From an uncultured Ruminococcus sp. (GTDB taxonomy: Bacteria > Bacillota > Clostridia > Oscillospirales > Ruminococcaceae): DNA of 36,929 nucleotides. This document shows, in pieces, positions 7,830 through 16,253 of this stretch. Made by a program: the position numbers and the translations under genes. The DNA is taken from NCBI GenBank assembly GCA_947169885.1, contig CAMVRM010000032.1, positions 1-36,929 of the forward strand, written 5' to 3'. Numbering within the stretch: the stretch's first letter is position 1; every line of letters begins with the position of its first letter. The notes under the pieces are model-generated. The model did no database searches, was not told the origin of the DNA, and saw only the letters and a list, made by a program, of their open reading frames with translations.

Positions 7830-8483
7830 ATGGCAACATTTGGTTATGCTCGTGTAAGTACCGCCGAGCAAAATCTGGAGCGACAACTAAAGCAACTGCG
7901 TGAACTAGTGTCTGACGATAGGTACATTATCACGGATATGGCGAGTGGGAAAGATTTCAACCGTAAAGGGTTTAACTCGTTGATTGGTACAGAATACACC
8001 GCACCACTATTGCATAAAGGTGATCTACTGATTATCTGTAGTTTAGACCGATTAGGGCGTAACTACACCGAGATATATAAAATGTGGCAGTATATAACTT
8101 GTACATTGGGGGCGAATATACGTGTTCTTGATGTGCCTTTACTGGACACATCTACAGAGAGTGCGAGCCTTGACAAACGTTTTATTGCGGACTTGGTTCT
8201 ACAGATACTCTCCTATACTGCCCAGAAAGAAAGGGAAAACACTCGTATACGGCAAATGCAAGGTGTGGAGGCTATGCCTGTTGTCAATGGCAAGAGGGTG
8301 TCCTCACGCACAGGTAAGCCTACTGGAAGACCAACAATTGCGTATCCAGAAAACTGGCTGCAAGTTTATGATGAGTGGAAATCTGGTGACATAACTGCCG
8401 TTAAAGCCATGAGCCTGTTGGGTTTAAAGCGTTGCTCATTCTACAAATTGGCTCACCAATATGAAGATGAGTTAGAAAAATAA
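7830..8483 (+). CDS. Small serine recombinase (resolvase/invertase family)
   Basis: A 217-aa site-specific recombinase. The nucleophile is Ser10 in YARVSTAEQ, with Arg8 beside it. SLDRLGRN (71-78) supplies the conserved active-site arginines. A long E-helix region (about 125-150), a GRP linker (167-169) and a C-terminal HTH (about 185-212) complete the usual layout. I start at ATG 7830, which has AGGAG at 7818-7822; an upstream in-frame ATG at 7749 lies inside the half-site cluster and would add 27 residues not typical of the family. The gene sits between the R-M operon and the integrase cassette. It could resolve element multimers or invert a segment, for example the one between 631 and 1242. 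Confidence 0.92.
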   Translation: MATFGYARVSTAEQNLERQLKQLRELVSDDRYIITDMASGKDFNRKGFNSLIGTEYTAPLLHKGDLLIICSLDRLGRNYTEIYKMWQYITCTLGANIRVLDVPLLDTSTESASLDKRFIADLVLQILSYTAQKERENTRIRQMQGVEAMPVVNGKRVSSRTGKPTGRPTIAYPENWLQVYDEWKSGDITAVKAMSLLGLKRCSFYKLAHQYEDELEK

Positions 8484-8507
8484 CTCACGAGATAATATAA
8501 AAATCTG

Positions 8508-8567
8508 TGAGTTGAGGTTTTGTGATTTAAGATAAGGTATACGTTTAAGAATAACTATGAGTTGAGG
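8508..8567. repeat. 10-bp direct repeats TGAGTTGAGG, 50 bp apart
   Basis: TGAGTTGAGG lies at 8508-8517 and 8558-8567. The first also forms a weak stem with AACTCAC at 8482-8488, which overlaps the recombinase stop codon. The 50-bp period is about five helical turns. Both copies precede the excisionase-like gene, so they could be its binding sites. Confidence 0.5.
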
Positions 8568-8622
8568 AATTTTAAGTGATGCTAAAAAGTTGGCAGAACT
8601 TATTATTGAAAGGGTGGTTGTT

Positions 8623-9021
8623 ATGCAAGACAACACCGTAGTCAACGAGGGTATTTTGAATAGGCAGTACCTTAACGCACAAGGAGTTAGCGAGATTCTA
8701 CAGGTTTCTGTACCACAGGCGTATAAGGTTATCAAGGCACTTAACACTGAACTATCCGATAAAGGGTATCTTACCATAAGAGGTTGTGTATCAACTAGGT
8801 TTTTGCTTAGTAGATACGGTTTGCAGGACACGTTGAACAATGAAGATCGCTCAGCAGCATTGTTCTATGATGTTGATGACGTTAAATCATTGTTTAGCAC
8901 ATCACAGTCCAATGCCTATAAGTCAATCAATAGTTTAAATGCCGAGTTAGAGAATAAAGGGTATTTAACCGTTAGGGGTAAAGTGCCTGCACATTACCTG
9001 AGAGAAAGGTACTACATATGA
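8623..9021 (+). CDS. Excisionase-like protein with two tandem winged-HTH domains
   Basis: A 132-aa basic protein made of two copies of one roughly 52-residue module, residues 16-67 and 81-132. By hand alignment they share about 21 of 52 positions, including AYK, the LN-EL pair, KGYLT, RG and RY. The module resembles the small MerR/Xis-like DNA-binding proteins found beside integrases of Firmicute mobile elements, where a single copy is usual. I choose ATG 8623 because AGGGTGG lies 6-7 bases upstream; a TTG frame opens earlier at 8590 without a clear site. The integrase follows after 39 bp, so this is probably the directionality factor. A regulator of integrase expression is the alternative. 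Confidence 0.75.
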   Translation: MQDNTVVNEGILNRQYLNAQGVSEILQVSVPQAYKVIKALNTELSDKGYLTIRGCVSTRFLLSRYGLQDTLNNEDRSAALFYDVDDVKSLFSTSQSNAYKSINSLNAELENKGYLTVRGKVPAHYLRERYYI

Positions 9022-9060
9022 TTCTATGCAACTATATTGTGATAATAAGAGGTAGTTTTT

Positions 9061-10137
9061 ATGAGTGTTGGTAAGCTAAATAACCGAAGAAAGCCTTGGT
9101 ATTTCTCTGTTCGTTATACTGATGATGAGGGTAATACGAAACAGAAGAAGAAAGAGGGGTTTGCTACACGCCGAGAAGCGTTAGAAGCCGAAAGAGCGTT
9201 TATTAGCGAGCAAGAGAACAAGCAATCCTATAAACGTACTTTCAAAGACGATGTCAAAGAATATATTGCGTATTGCCAGTGTAACAAGAAGTTGAAGGTT
9301 TCTACATTAGAAACAAAGCACAACATGATTGAGAAGCATATCTTGCCATACTTCGGCGATATGCTAACTGCAAACATCACTAAAGTTGACGTACTGTCGT
9401 GGCAGCGTACCCTTATTCAAGACGAAGAAGAATACTCAAAGACATTTCTACATTCAGTTCACTCACAACTATCTGCAATTTTTAACTACTTATGTAAGTA
9501 TAAGGATTTACCCCGCAATCCAGCCAGTGAATGTGGCGCAATGGGGCAGAAGAAGGTAGACGAGATGGAGTTCTGGACGGTTGATGAGTTCAATGAGTTT
9601 ATTCAGGTTGTTGACGATATGATGTTTCGCACAATCTTTTATGTCTTATTTTTCTCTGGTATGCGTGTAGGCGAACTACTGGCATTAACAAAAGATGATA
9701 TTGATTTTGCTGGCAATACGATCTCGATTAGCAAGACTTTCAATCGTGTAGGGGGTAAAGACATAATTACCTCGCCTAAGACAAGGAAAAGTAAGCGTGT
9801 GATAGATATGCACCCTACTATCATGAAGATATTGCAGGACTATGTTGATGCTTTATACGAGTTGAGGGATAATGATAGATTGTTCGCCACAACAAAAAGT
9901 GGTATTGCCAAAAGGAAAGCTGCTTATTGTAAGAAATCAGGGATAAAGCAGATACGCACTCACGATCTACGGCACAGCCATGTTGCTATGCTTATCAATC
10001 TTGGGGTAAGAATAGAGGTTATCTCTGCCAGATTAGGACACGAAAAGGTTTCTACTACTTGGGATATTTACGGACACCTATATCCTAATTCCCAGCAGGA
10101 GGCTGTTGCAAAGATGGATAGTTGCATAAAAATATAG
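9061..10137 (+). CDS. int: Tyrosine recombinase / integrase (Tn916-Int-like)
   Basis: A 358-aa integrase with the usual three parts: an N-terminal arm-binding domain (about 1-55), a SAM-like core-binding domain (about 60-155) and a C-terminal catalytic domain. The active-site residues are all visible: R202 (SGMRVGE), K240, H301 and R304 (HDLRH), H327 (LGHEKV) and Y337 (IYGHLY). AGAGG lies upstream of the ATG. It probably inserts and excises the element at the 3' end of guaA, which begins 106 bp after its stop codon. The element should have a second attachment site to the left of this window. Confidence 0.95.
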   Translation: MSVGKLNNRRKPWYFSVRYTDDEGNTKQKKKEGFATRREALEAERAFISEQENKQSYKRTFKDDVKEYIAYCQCNKKLKVSTLETKHNMIEKHILPYFGDMLTANITKVDVLSWQRTLIQDEEEYSKTFLHSVHSQLSAIFNYLCKYKDLPRNPASECGAMGQKKVDEMEFWTVDEFNEFIQVVDDMMFRTIFYVLFFSGMRVGELLALTKDDIDFAGNTISISKTFNRVGGKDIITSPKTRKSKRVIDMHPTIMKILQDYVDALYELRDNDRLFATTKSGIAKRKAAYCKKSGIKQIRTHDLRHSHVAMLINLGVRIEVISARLGHEKVSTTWDIYGHLYPNSQQEAVAKMDSCIKI

Positions 10138-10167
10138 CACCCCAGCTATATTAGCAGAGGTGCTATA
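10133..10167. terminator. Stem-loop overlapping the integrase stop codon
   Basis: TATAGCACC (10133-10141) pairs with GGTGCTATA (10159-10167) around a 17-nt loop. There is no T-run, so termination would be weak. Two GTTACG motifs follow at about 10,180 and 10,193 and may be integrase arm sites. Confidence 0.45.
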
Positions 10168-10235
10168 GAGTATTATCTTGTTACGATTGTGTTACGGCAT
10201 TATCGAAAAAGTGCGTAAAATGGGGATAAAATGAG

Positions 10236-10260
10236 CTTAGTTCTTATTCCCACTCAATAG
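10236..10260. other. Predicted attachment site at the guaA 3' end
   Basis: The guaA C-terminal codons ending in TATTGAGTGGGAATAA (read on the minus strand) are where many integrative elements insert. The integrase gene ends about 100 bp away and sequence character changes here. I found no second copy of TTATTCCCACTC in the same orientation elsewhere in the window, so the exact core and the left junction cannot be fixed. Confidence 0.5.
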
Positions 10261-11788
10261 TAGCAGGCGGTTTTGTAGTCACATCATACACAACTCTGTT
10301 GATGTGGTCTACTTCGTTGACTATGCGTGAGGAGCAGACTTCCAGCACCTCGTAGGGTATGCGTGCAAAGTCGGCTGTCATGAAATCGGTGGTGGTGACG
10401 GCTCTCAGCGCAAGCGTGTAGTCGTAGGTGCGGAAATCTCCCATTACGCCTACCGAACGGTTGTTCGTCAGTACTGCGAAATACTGTCCGATACTGCGGT
10501 CAAGACCTGCCTTGGCGATCTCCTCACGGAATATCCAGTCTGCGTCCTGAAGTATCCTCAGCTTTTCGTCCGTGATCTCGCCCATTATGCGTATTGCAAG
10601 CCCGGGTCCGGGGAACGGCTGTCTCCAAACCAGCGTGTCGGAAAGTCCCAGTTCCTGACCCAGCTTTCTTGTCTCGTCCTTGAACAGCATTCTCAGCGGT
10701 TCGATGAGATCCTTGAAATCAACGTGCTCAGGCAGTCCGCCGACATTGTGGTGGCTCTTGATGACTGCCGCATCGCCGCTTCCGCTCTCGATAACATCGG
10801 GGTAGATCGTACCCTGAGCTAAGAAATCCACCTTGCCGATCTTCTTCGCCTCCGCTTCAAATACACGGATAAACTCCTCGCCGATGATCTTGCGCTTTGT
10901 CTCGGGATCGGAAACGCCGTTCAGCCTGCCCATGAACCTGTCCTTTGCGTTCACACGTACAAAGTTTATGTCCCAGTCAGCAAATGCCGCTTCAACCTCG
11001 TCGCCCTCGTTCTTGCGCATGAAGCCGTGGTCAACGAATATCGCCGTCAGCTGACTGCCGATAGCCTTCGAGAGCAGAGCCGCAAGAACCGAGCTGTCAA
11101 CGCCGCCCGAAAGTGCGAGCAGAACTTTTCCGCCGCCGACTTTCTCACGAATGTCACGGATAGCGGTCTCGGCGTAGCTTTCCATAGTCCAGTCGCCCTT
11201 GCAGCCGCATACTTTTTTCAGAAAGCTGTCGAGCATCGAAAGTCCGTTTTCAGTGTGGTTGACTTCGGGGTGGAACTGAACGGCATACAGGCGCTTTTCC
11301 TCGTTAGCCATTGCCGCAACGGGACAGTTGTCGGTGTGAGCGGTTATGGTGAAGCCGTCGGGTATCTCGGCGATGAAATCGGTGTGGCTCATCCACGAAA
11401 CTGCCTTGTTGCCAACCTTGCCGAACAGGGCGCAGTCGGGGTCGTAGTAAGTTTCGGTCTTGCCGTACTCGGAGGTAGTGCAGGTCTGCACCTTGCCGCC
11501 AAGAACGTGAGCCATGAGCTGTGAACCGTAGCATATGCCGAGAACAGGTATGCCGAGTTCAAAGATCTCCTTGTCTATCGAGGGCGCACCCTCGCCGTAA
11601 ACGCTCTGCGGACCGCCCGTGAAGATTATGCCCTCGGGAGAAAGAGCCTTTACCTCGTCAAGAGTTATGCTCTTGTAGCTTTTTACTTCGCAGTAAACAT
11701 TGCATTCTCTCACTCGTCTTGCGATAAGCTGGTTGTACTGACCGCCGAAGTCGATGATAAGCACATATTCGTGTCCATTCTGACGCAT
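10244..11788 (-). CDS. guaA: GMP synthase (glutamine-hydrolysing)
   Basis: A 514-aa enzyme converting XMP, ATP and glutamine to GMP, the last step of guanine nucleotide synthesis. The N-terminal class I amidotransferase domain has Cys86 (GICYGSQ), His173 and Glu175 (FHPEVNH). The ATP-pyrophosphatase P-loop SGGVDSS is at 227-233. The dimerisation domain ends with the canonical KPPATIEWE, so the coding sequence is intact despite the neighbouring element. GGAGG lies 10 bases before the ATG and a promoter is at 11821-11849. The following hydrolase gene has its own promoter, so guaA is probably monocistronic. I see no purine riboswitch in the short leader. Confidence 0.98.
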   Translation of the reverse strand: MRQNGHEYVLIIDFGGQYNQLIARRVRECNVYCEVKSYKSITLDEVKALSPEGIIFTGGPQSVYGEGAPSIDKEIFELGIPVLGICYGSQLMAHVLGGKVQTCTTSEYGKTETYYDPDCALFGKVGNKAVSWMSHTDFIAEIPDGFTITAHTDNCPVAAMANEEKRLYAVQFHPEVNHTENGLSMLDSFLKKVCGCKGDWTMESYAETAIRDIREKVGGGKVLLALSGGVDSSVLAALLSKAIGSQLTAIFVDHGFMRKNEGDEVEAAFADWDINFVRVNAKDRFMGRLNGVSDPETKRKIIGEEFIRVFEAEAKKIGKVDFLAQGTIYPDVIESGSGDAAVIKSHHNVGGLPEHVDFKDLIEPLRMLFKDETRKLGQELGLSDTLVWRQPFPGPGLAIRIMGEITDEKLRILQDADWIFREEIAKAGLDRSIGQYFAVLTNNRSVGVMGDFRTYDYTLALRAVTTTDFMTADFARIPYEVLEVCSSRIVNEVDHINRVVYDVTTKPPATIEWE

Positions 11789-11820
11789 TTTATCAAACCT
11801 CCGATAAAAAATATATAATC

Positions 11821-11849
11821 ATTATATCATATAGTATGCTATGATGCAA
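11821..11849 (-). promoter_or_regulatory. Sigma-A promoter of guaA
   Basis: On the minus strand: TTGCAT (-35, 11849-11844), 17-bp spacer, TATAAT (-10, 11826-11821) with an extended TGA. Confidence 0.8.
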
Positions 11850-11895
11850 TACCAAAAACAATAATTTTCTGTAAAATATCGCATTTACCGACAGG

Positions 11896-12717
11896 TCACA
11901 GCAGCATTGACAGTTTGCGTGCGAATTCATCGGGATGTTCGCTTATGATCATGTGTGTGCTGTTGCGGAAAGCGCCTGCTTTGAACGGGACTTTCACATT
12001 TTCCTTGTACCACTTTTCCAGCATCGGCGAGAACAGCGATCCGGGTACTGCGTAAAAATATGTCAGCGGAACTGTCAGCTTGTTTTGGATAACGTCACGG
12101 TTGTCCTGTATTTTCATGGAACGTGCGAGACTTCTCAGGACGCTTTCATCACATTTATCAAGTATCTCCTGCAATCTCGGACGAAGAAGAAACCACGGCA
12201 CACGCTTTGTTTTCGGCAGTGCATTTGCCACGAACGAACGATAAAGGTCAATGAACGCCACATTGTTCCGCTCGTCACGCTCCATGTCCTCACGGGTGTA
12301 ACTGCCATTGTTCAGCCCCAGCTTCCACTCGCTGTCATTCAGCTGTTTAGGGCTCATGTCGCACAGCACCACCTGTTTCAGCGCCGAACAGCCGTAGTCC
12401 CTTATGTAAGTCATGGCGACACCTGCGCCCATTGACCAGCCCACAAGTGTCACATTTTCAAGACCCAGCCCCCCGATAATTTCATTCAGGTCGCCTGCAA
12501 GCGTTTCCATTGTTACGTTTTCGCCGCCTGCCTGCCTGCTCATGCCGTGACCACGATGGTCGTAGATGATACAGCGAGCCTTTTCCGACAGCTTTTTCGC
12601 AGGCTCGGTGTAGATGTCGTGAGAACTTGTCCAGCCGTGCATCATAATGACGGGACTTCCCTCCCCCGTGTCCTCGTAATACAGTTTCATACCGTTTTTC
12701 AGTTCAAAATAACTCAT
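11896..12717 (-). CDS. Alpha/beta hydrolase
   Basis: A 273-aa alpha/beta-hydrolase-fold protein. The oxyanion HGW is at residues 27-29, the nucleophile Ser95 is in VGWSMGAG, and a C-terminal histidine, His255, is in STHMIISEHP. The acid residue is not obvious: the strand that normally ends in a GxxD turn here reads AVPGSLFSP. Substrate unknown. I start at ATG 12717, with AAAGGGG about 9 bases upstream. An in-frame ATG at 12756 coincides with the expected transcription start of the promoter at 12762-12790 and so cannot have a leader. It is a single-gene unit between guaA and the end of the polysaccharide operon. Confidence 0.88.
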   Translation of the reverse strand: MSYFELKNGMKLYYEDTGEGSPVIMMHGWTSSHDIYTEPAKKLSEKARCIIYDHRGHGMSRQAGGENVTMETLAGDLNEIIGGLGLENVTLVGWSMGAGVAMTYIRDYGCSALKQVVLCDMSPKQLNDSEWKLGLNNGSYTREDMERDERNNVAFIDLYRSFVANALPKTKRVPWFLLRPRLQEILDKCDESVLRSLARSMKIQDNRDVIQNKLTVPLTYFYAVPGSLFSPMLEKWYKENVKVPFKAGAFRNSTHMIISEHPDEFARKLSMLL

Positions 12718-12761
12718 AGATATTTGCCCCTTTGCTTTGATAAATACATATTTCATTATCT

Positions 12762-12790
12762 ATCATATCATATTCATTTAACAAAGTCAA
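12762..12790 (-). promoter_or_regulatory. Sigma-A promoter of the alpha/beta hydrolase
   Basis: Minus strand: TTGACT (12790-12785), 17-bp spacer, TATGAT (12767-12762) with an extended TGA. This places the transcription start near 12755 and decides the translation start downstream. Confidence 0.8.
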
Positions 12791-12830
12791 GCCATTTTGT
12801 TAAAATATACTTACCGAACAGGTCAGTATC

Positions 12831-12866
12831 AAAAAAAGCCTTACCCCATTTCTCAGGGATAAGACT
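12831..12866 (-). terminator. Intrinsic terminator of the polysaccharide operon
   Basis: Minus strand: AGTCTTATCCC (12866-12856) pairs with GGGGTAAGGCT (12847-12837) with two wobble pairs, followed by a run of seven T. It lies just past the last gene of the operon. Confidence 0.85.
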
Positions 12867-12875
12867 TTTTCATAA

Positions 12876-14036
12876 TTATTTCTTGCAGGAAATGATGATG
12901 TCGCAGATGCGGTCTACCTGTTCAAGTTCAAGGTCGGCGTAGAGCGGCAGAGTGAGAACAGCCTTGTTGACAGCGAGCGCAACAGGTGTTTCGTTCGGAT
13001 CATACTTGCCTGCAAAACACTCGAATGTATTGGTCAGCGGATAGAAATACTTTCTCGCAAAGATGTTATGCTCTGCTAACACGCTGTAAACCTCGTCACG
13101 TCCGCAGCCGAACACCTTTTCGTCAAAGACCGCAGGCAGATAAGCATAATTCGGCTTGACATCATCGCTCACACGGTTCAGCTTAACGCCCTCGATGCCG
13201 TCAAGTCTTTCGTGGTAGCGTTCGGTAACAGCCTTGCGCTTTGCTATCTCCTCGTCAACGTGTCTCAGATTGCAGATACCCATAGCGGCGCAGAACTCGT
13301 TCATCTTTGCGTTTGCGCCGACAGACTCAACGATCTCGGGACCGTGTATGCCGAAGTTTTTCAGGTCATATATCTTGTCGCCGAAAGCCTGATCCTTAAA
13401 GCAGACCGCTCCGCCCTCGACTGTGTTGAAGACCTTTGTTGCGTGGAAGCTGAAACAGGAAACGTCACCGAACGAACCGATGCCCCTGCCCTTGTAAGTT
13501 TCGCCGAAAGTGTGCGCCGCATCGTAGATGACTTTCAGACCGTGCTTGTCGGCAATGCGCTGTATCTCCTCGATGTTGCAGATATTTCCGTAAACGTGGA
13601 CAGGCACTATCGCAGAAGTCTTGTCGGTGATGAGCGCTTCAAGCTTTGTGGTGTCTATCGTGAAATTATCGGGGTCGATGTCGCAGAAAACAGGCGTAAG
13701 TCCGTTTCTCACGATAGCATGAGTGGTGGACGCAAAAGTGAACGGCGTTGTGATGACTTCACCCGTCAGTCCCAGCGCCTGCATCGTCAGTTCAAGCGCC
13801 ATGTGACCGTTAGTCAGCAGGTCTATCTTCTCAACTCCGAGATAATTTTTCAGATCCTCCTGCAATTTCTTGTGCTTTGGACCCATGTTCGTGAGCCAGC
13901 GAGTGTCCCATATGTCCCTTATCTCCTCGCAGTATTCCTCATAGGAGGGCATGGAGGAACGTGTGACAAGTATCTTTCCCGTCACGAATTTGTCTATCAT
14001 CTTATTGTAATTGTTATCCTTTGAGTTCATCTGCAT
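12876..14036 (-). CDS. DegT/DnrJ/EryC1-family nucleotide-sugar aminotransferase
   Basis: A 386-aa PLP enzyme that moves an amino group, normally from glutamate, to a keto-sugar nucleotide. The PLP-binding Asp172 (VIYDAAHTFG) and Schiff-base Lys201 (FHATKVFNTVEGGA) are present and the length is typical. By eye it is closest to the dTDP-4-amino-sugar (VioA/FdtB-like) branch, but the substrate cannot be read from sequence. GGGAG lies just before ATG 14036. The gene starts inside the end of the upstream ATP-grasp gene (23-bp overlap), so the two are translationally coupled. It is last in the operon. With the ATP-grasp genes it may make an amino sugar that is then acylated with an amino acid or other carboxylate. 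Confidence 0.93.
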   Translation of the reverse strand: MQMNSKDNNYNKMIDKFVTGKILVTRSSMPSYEEYCEEIRDIWDTRWLTNMGPKHKKLQEDLKNYLGVEKIDLLTNGHMALELTMQALGLTGEVITTPFTFASTTHAIVRNGLTPVFCDIDPDNFTIDTTKLEALITDKTSAIVPVHVYGNICNIEEIQRIADKHGLKVIYDAAHTFGETYKGRGIGSFGDVSCFSFHATKVFNTVEGGAVCFKDQAFGDKIYDLKNFGIHGPEIVESVGANAKMNEFCAAMGICNLRHVDEEIAKRKAVTERYHERLDGIEGVKLNRVSDDVKPNYAYLPAVFDEKVFGCGRDEVYSVLAEHNIFARKYFYPLTNTFECFAGKYDPNETPVALAVNKAVLTLPLYADLELEQVDRICDIIISCKK

Positions 14037-15294
14037 CGTATCTCCCTATAAGCATATTGTTGCCGTTTTCGTCAAGGACTTTGACAGTGCTGTAAACCTT
14101 GTCGATCGTGCGGATAAGTTCCTGCTTGTCGTCCGAACACATATAAATACGTCCGAACACCTGAGAATAATCCGCAGGAAGTTTACAAACAGTACCCACG
14201 CTCATTTTTTGCGAAACATAGATAACGCACTTTTCACGGCTTATCTCGTCAAGTCCGCTGATGCTCGCTATCTTTCCTTTTGTGGCAAGCAGAGTTATCG
14301 TAACGCCTGTTTTTGCAAAGTGGGGATTGTCCTTTTCCGCTATAAGGCGGTCATCGCCCATTGTTCCCGTAAGCGCATAGCGTATCATCATCTGTATAAC
14401 GTTCATGCCGTTGATAAAATCGGAGTAATGGAACGAAAGCGAACCCTCCAGCCTGTACCCCAGATCAACAGGAACAAAATAGCCGTTTTTCATCTTGCCC
14501 TGCATGAGCGCATAGCCGTTCTTCATGCCGAGCGAACTGAACAGCTCTCTGAACTGCTTGTCCTGCTTTTCGATAAAGCCGTCAAGATATTTCGAGGGAT
14601 AAACGTTTCCGACAGCCTGCTTTATCATTCCGCCGCCGAAACCGAAATCCACCATTATCCTGTCGAGCGAGTTTGAAAGAGTAGCCGTGCCGTTGTGGAT
14701 AGTGTAGAAAAAGACAGGTTCATATCTCGGGTCATCGCCGTCAAGAAATTCCTCGATCATCGCAGTTTTGCTGACAGAACTGTTGCAGGCGTTTTCATAA
14801 GCCTTTTCCAGTTCGTCACGGTCTTTGCAGACAGAAACGCCTCTGCTCCCCGCATTGTCGACAGGCTTGACAATAACAGGGAAACGTATGTTCTCATCGT
14901 TCAGACTGTATGCAGAAGTTGCAGGAACGCCTGCGTCGATACAAGCCTTTCGGAATTTATCCTTGCTGAATATCACATCAAGGTCAGCGCCCTCGGTGTA
15001 GCAGTAAAAGCCCAGTCTTTTGCAAAGTTCTGTCAGGCACTCGACACGCCGCTCGCTGTAACCTGCAAGACAGCCGTCAACATTCCTTTCACGGCATATC
15101 TTTTCCAGTGCGTCCATGTCCGACCAGCTTATGTTATAGGCTTCATCAGCGACATACTTCGCAGGTGCAAGTGACCAGTCAGTGTGGTTGTCGGTGACTA
15201 TCGTGTAAACTCCCAGCTTCTTTGCTTCGTTCAATATCTCGATCTCAACAGCAGTCGCACCGAGTATCAGCAGTCTTTTTCCTTTAAGATCCAT
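14014..15294 (-). CDS. ATP-grasp enzyme 1 (carboxylate-amine ligase-like)
   Basis: A 426-aa protein with an N-terminal Rossmann-like pre-ATP-grasp domain (KRLLILGATAVE at 6-17) and an ATP-grasp fold. Nucleotide-binding Lys143 (IVKPVDNAGSRG) and the acidic hinge (IEEF at 180-183) are visible. The metal-binding motif, usually E-x-N-x-R, reads VDLGYRLEGS (D277, R281), so the glutamate is conservatively changed and the asparagine is missing. Such enzymes join a carboxylate to an amine through an acyl phosphate. I start at ATG 15294 with AAGGAG upstream; the reading frame opens 47 codons earlier without support. It lies between two PLP genes in a polysaccharide operon, which suggests modification of an amino sugar. 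The substrate is unknown. Confidence 0.88.
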   Translation of the reverse strand: MDLKGKRLLILGATAVEIEILNEAKKLGVYTIVTDNHTDWSLAPAKYVADEAYNISWSDMDALEKICRERNVDGCLAGYSERRVECLTELCKRLGFYCYTEGADLDVIFSKDKFRKACIDAGVPATSAYSLNDENIRFPVIVKPVDNAGSRGVSVCKDRDELEKAYENACNSSVSKTAMIEEFLDGDDPRYEPVFFYTIHNGTATLSNSLDRIMVDFGFGGGMIKQAVGNVYPSKYLDGFIEKQDKQFRELFSSLGMKNGYALMQGKMKNGYFVPVDLGYRLEGSLSFHYSDFINGMNVIQMMIRYALTGTMGDDRLIAEKDNPHFAKTGVTITLLATKGKIASISGLDEISREKCVIYVSQKMSVGTVCKLPADYSQVFGRIYMCSDDKQELIRTIDKVYSTVKVLDENGNNMLIGRYDADELKG

Positions 15295-15313
15295 TATTTT
15301 AACTCCTTTACTT

Positions 15314-16252
15314 TCAGAGTTTTGAGAGAATATATTCCATGTCTTCCCTGCCGTATCTCTGGTCGACAGGCAGAGGAACAATGTTTTTCGCAAGTGAATA
15401 TTCAAGACTGTTTTCCTTGCATATGTCAAAAACATCTCCCCACAAAGTCGGCACGAATATCTTCATGGAACACAGTTCCTTTTTGATCTCTGCACCGTTT
15501 TCAAGATAGAGCGGATACATGAATGCGCCCTTCGGAACGTTCAGTTTCAGTCCGTTTCGTGCTTCAAGATGCTCGTGCAGGAACTCAAAATTCTCAGTCC
15601 TGCGCCTTGCTATCCTGTCATAGTCATAAGACCTGAGCAGGTTTTCCGTCAGCTTTGACATTTTTTTAACAGGTTCATCGGCGAAAAAGTGATTGTTGTC
15701 GGCAGATTCCTTATAGAACTCCCCTGCCGTGCGCTCAAATCTTCCCATTATATAATGTATACGCTCGAAAGATTCGTCCTGCGGCAATTCCCGTTCAAGC
15801 GACTTGTCAGTATAAAGAAACGCACCGTCAGGCACTCCGAAATACTTTCGGCAGGTATATAGCGTGTCGATCTTTTCGTTTGGGCGCTGGAAATAACTCT
15901 GTGAATTGTCAAGTATAACACGCCCGAACCTGTGCTTCAAGGCTGTTATCTCCTCCTGTGACAGCTGTCCGTAGTAGTTGACGACATACAGCCATTCGTC
16001 CTCCGAAAGCCCGAACTCCGCAACAGGTCTGAGGTAAGGATCAATGTGATAATATCTGACCTCAACGCCGTACTTCCCGCACACCTTGCTAACAGAACTG
16101 CACAGAAAATACGGCAGACGTATCTTCTTTATCCCCTTTGTCTCGATAAGATACGCAAGACAGTTCCTGCCGCAGTTGAGCGCCTTTGCCTCCTCGTGAT
16201 ACAGCGAACCCGAGTAGCTTTCAAATTCAATATAACCGCCGATCTCTTTCAT
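15314..16252 (-). CDS. DegT-like PLP-fold protein
   Basis: A 312-aa protein, short for the DegT/DnrJ family (usually 360-400 aa). The pattern is still readable: Asp115 and Gln118 in VILDNSQSYF match the PLP-binding D-x-x-Q region, and Lys136 in CRKYFGVPDGA sits where the Schiff-base lysine is expected. The region just after the start, where many relatives have the substrate-binding GP-x motif, is reduced. It may be a divergent aminotransferase, dehydratase or epimerase-like enzyme; I cannot tell which. I prefer ATG 16252 (AAGG 9 bases upstream, one base after the preceding stop) to a GTG at 16270. It lies between the two ATP-grasp genes. Confidence 0.8.
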   Translation of the reverse strand: MKEIGGYIEFESYSGSLYHEEAKALNCGRNCLAYLIETKGIKKIRLPYFLCSSVSKVCGKYGVEVRYYHIDPYLRPVAEFGLSEDEWLYVVNYYGQLSQEEITALKHRFGRVILDNSQSYFQRPNEKIDTLYTCRKYFGVPDGAFLYTDKSLERELPQDESFERIHYIMGRFERTAGEFYKESADNNHFFADEPVKKMSKLTENLLRSYDYDRIARRRTENFEFLHEHLEARNGLKLNVPKGAFMYPLYLENGAEIKKELCSMKIFVPTLWGDVFDICKENSLEYSLAKNIVPLPVDQRYGREDMEYILSKL

Positions 16253-16253
16253 A

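Noticed and set aside
7943-7951. GAGTGGGAA inside the serine recombinase gene as a second guaA-type attachment core
   Set aside because: It is in the wrong orientation relative to guaA, only nine bases long, and encodes ordinary residues of the recombinase.
11027-11524. Long frame opposite guaA
   Set aside because: Shadow of a conserved gene; no ribosome binding site and no recognisable protein features.
13212-14024. Frame of 270 codons opposite the DegT aminotransferase
   Set aside because: Antisense shadow; the aminotransferase on the other strand has full catalytic motifs and a good start.
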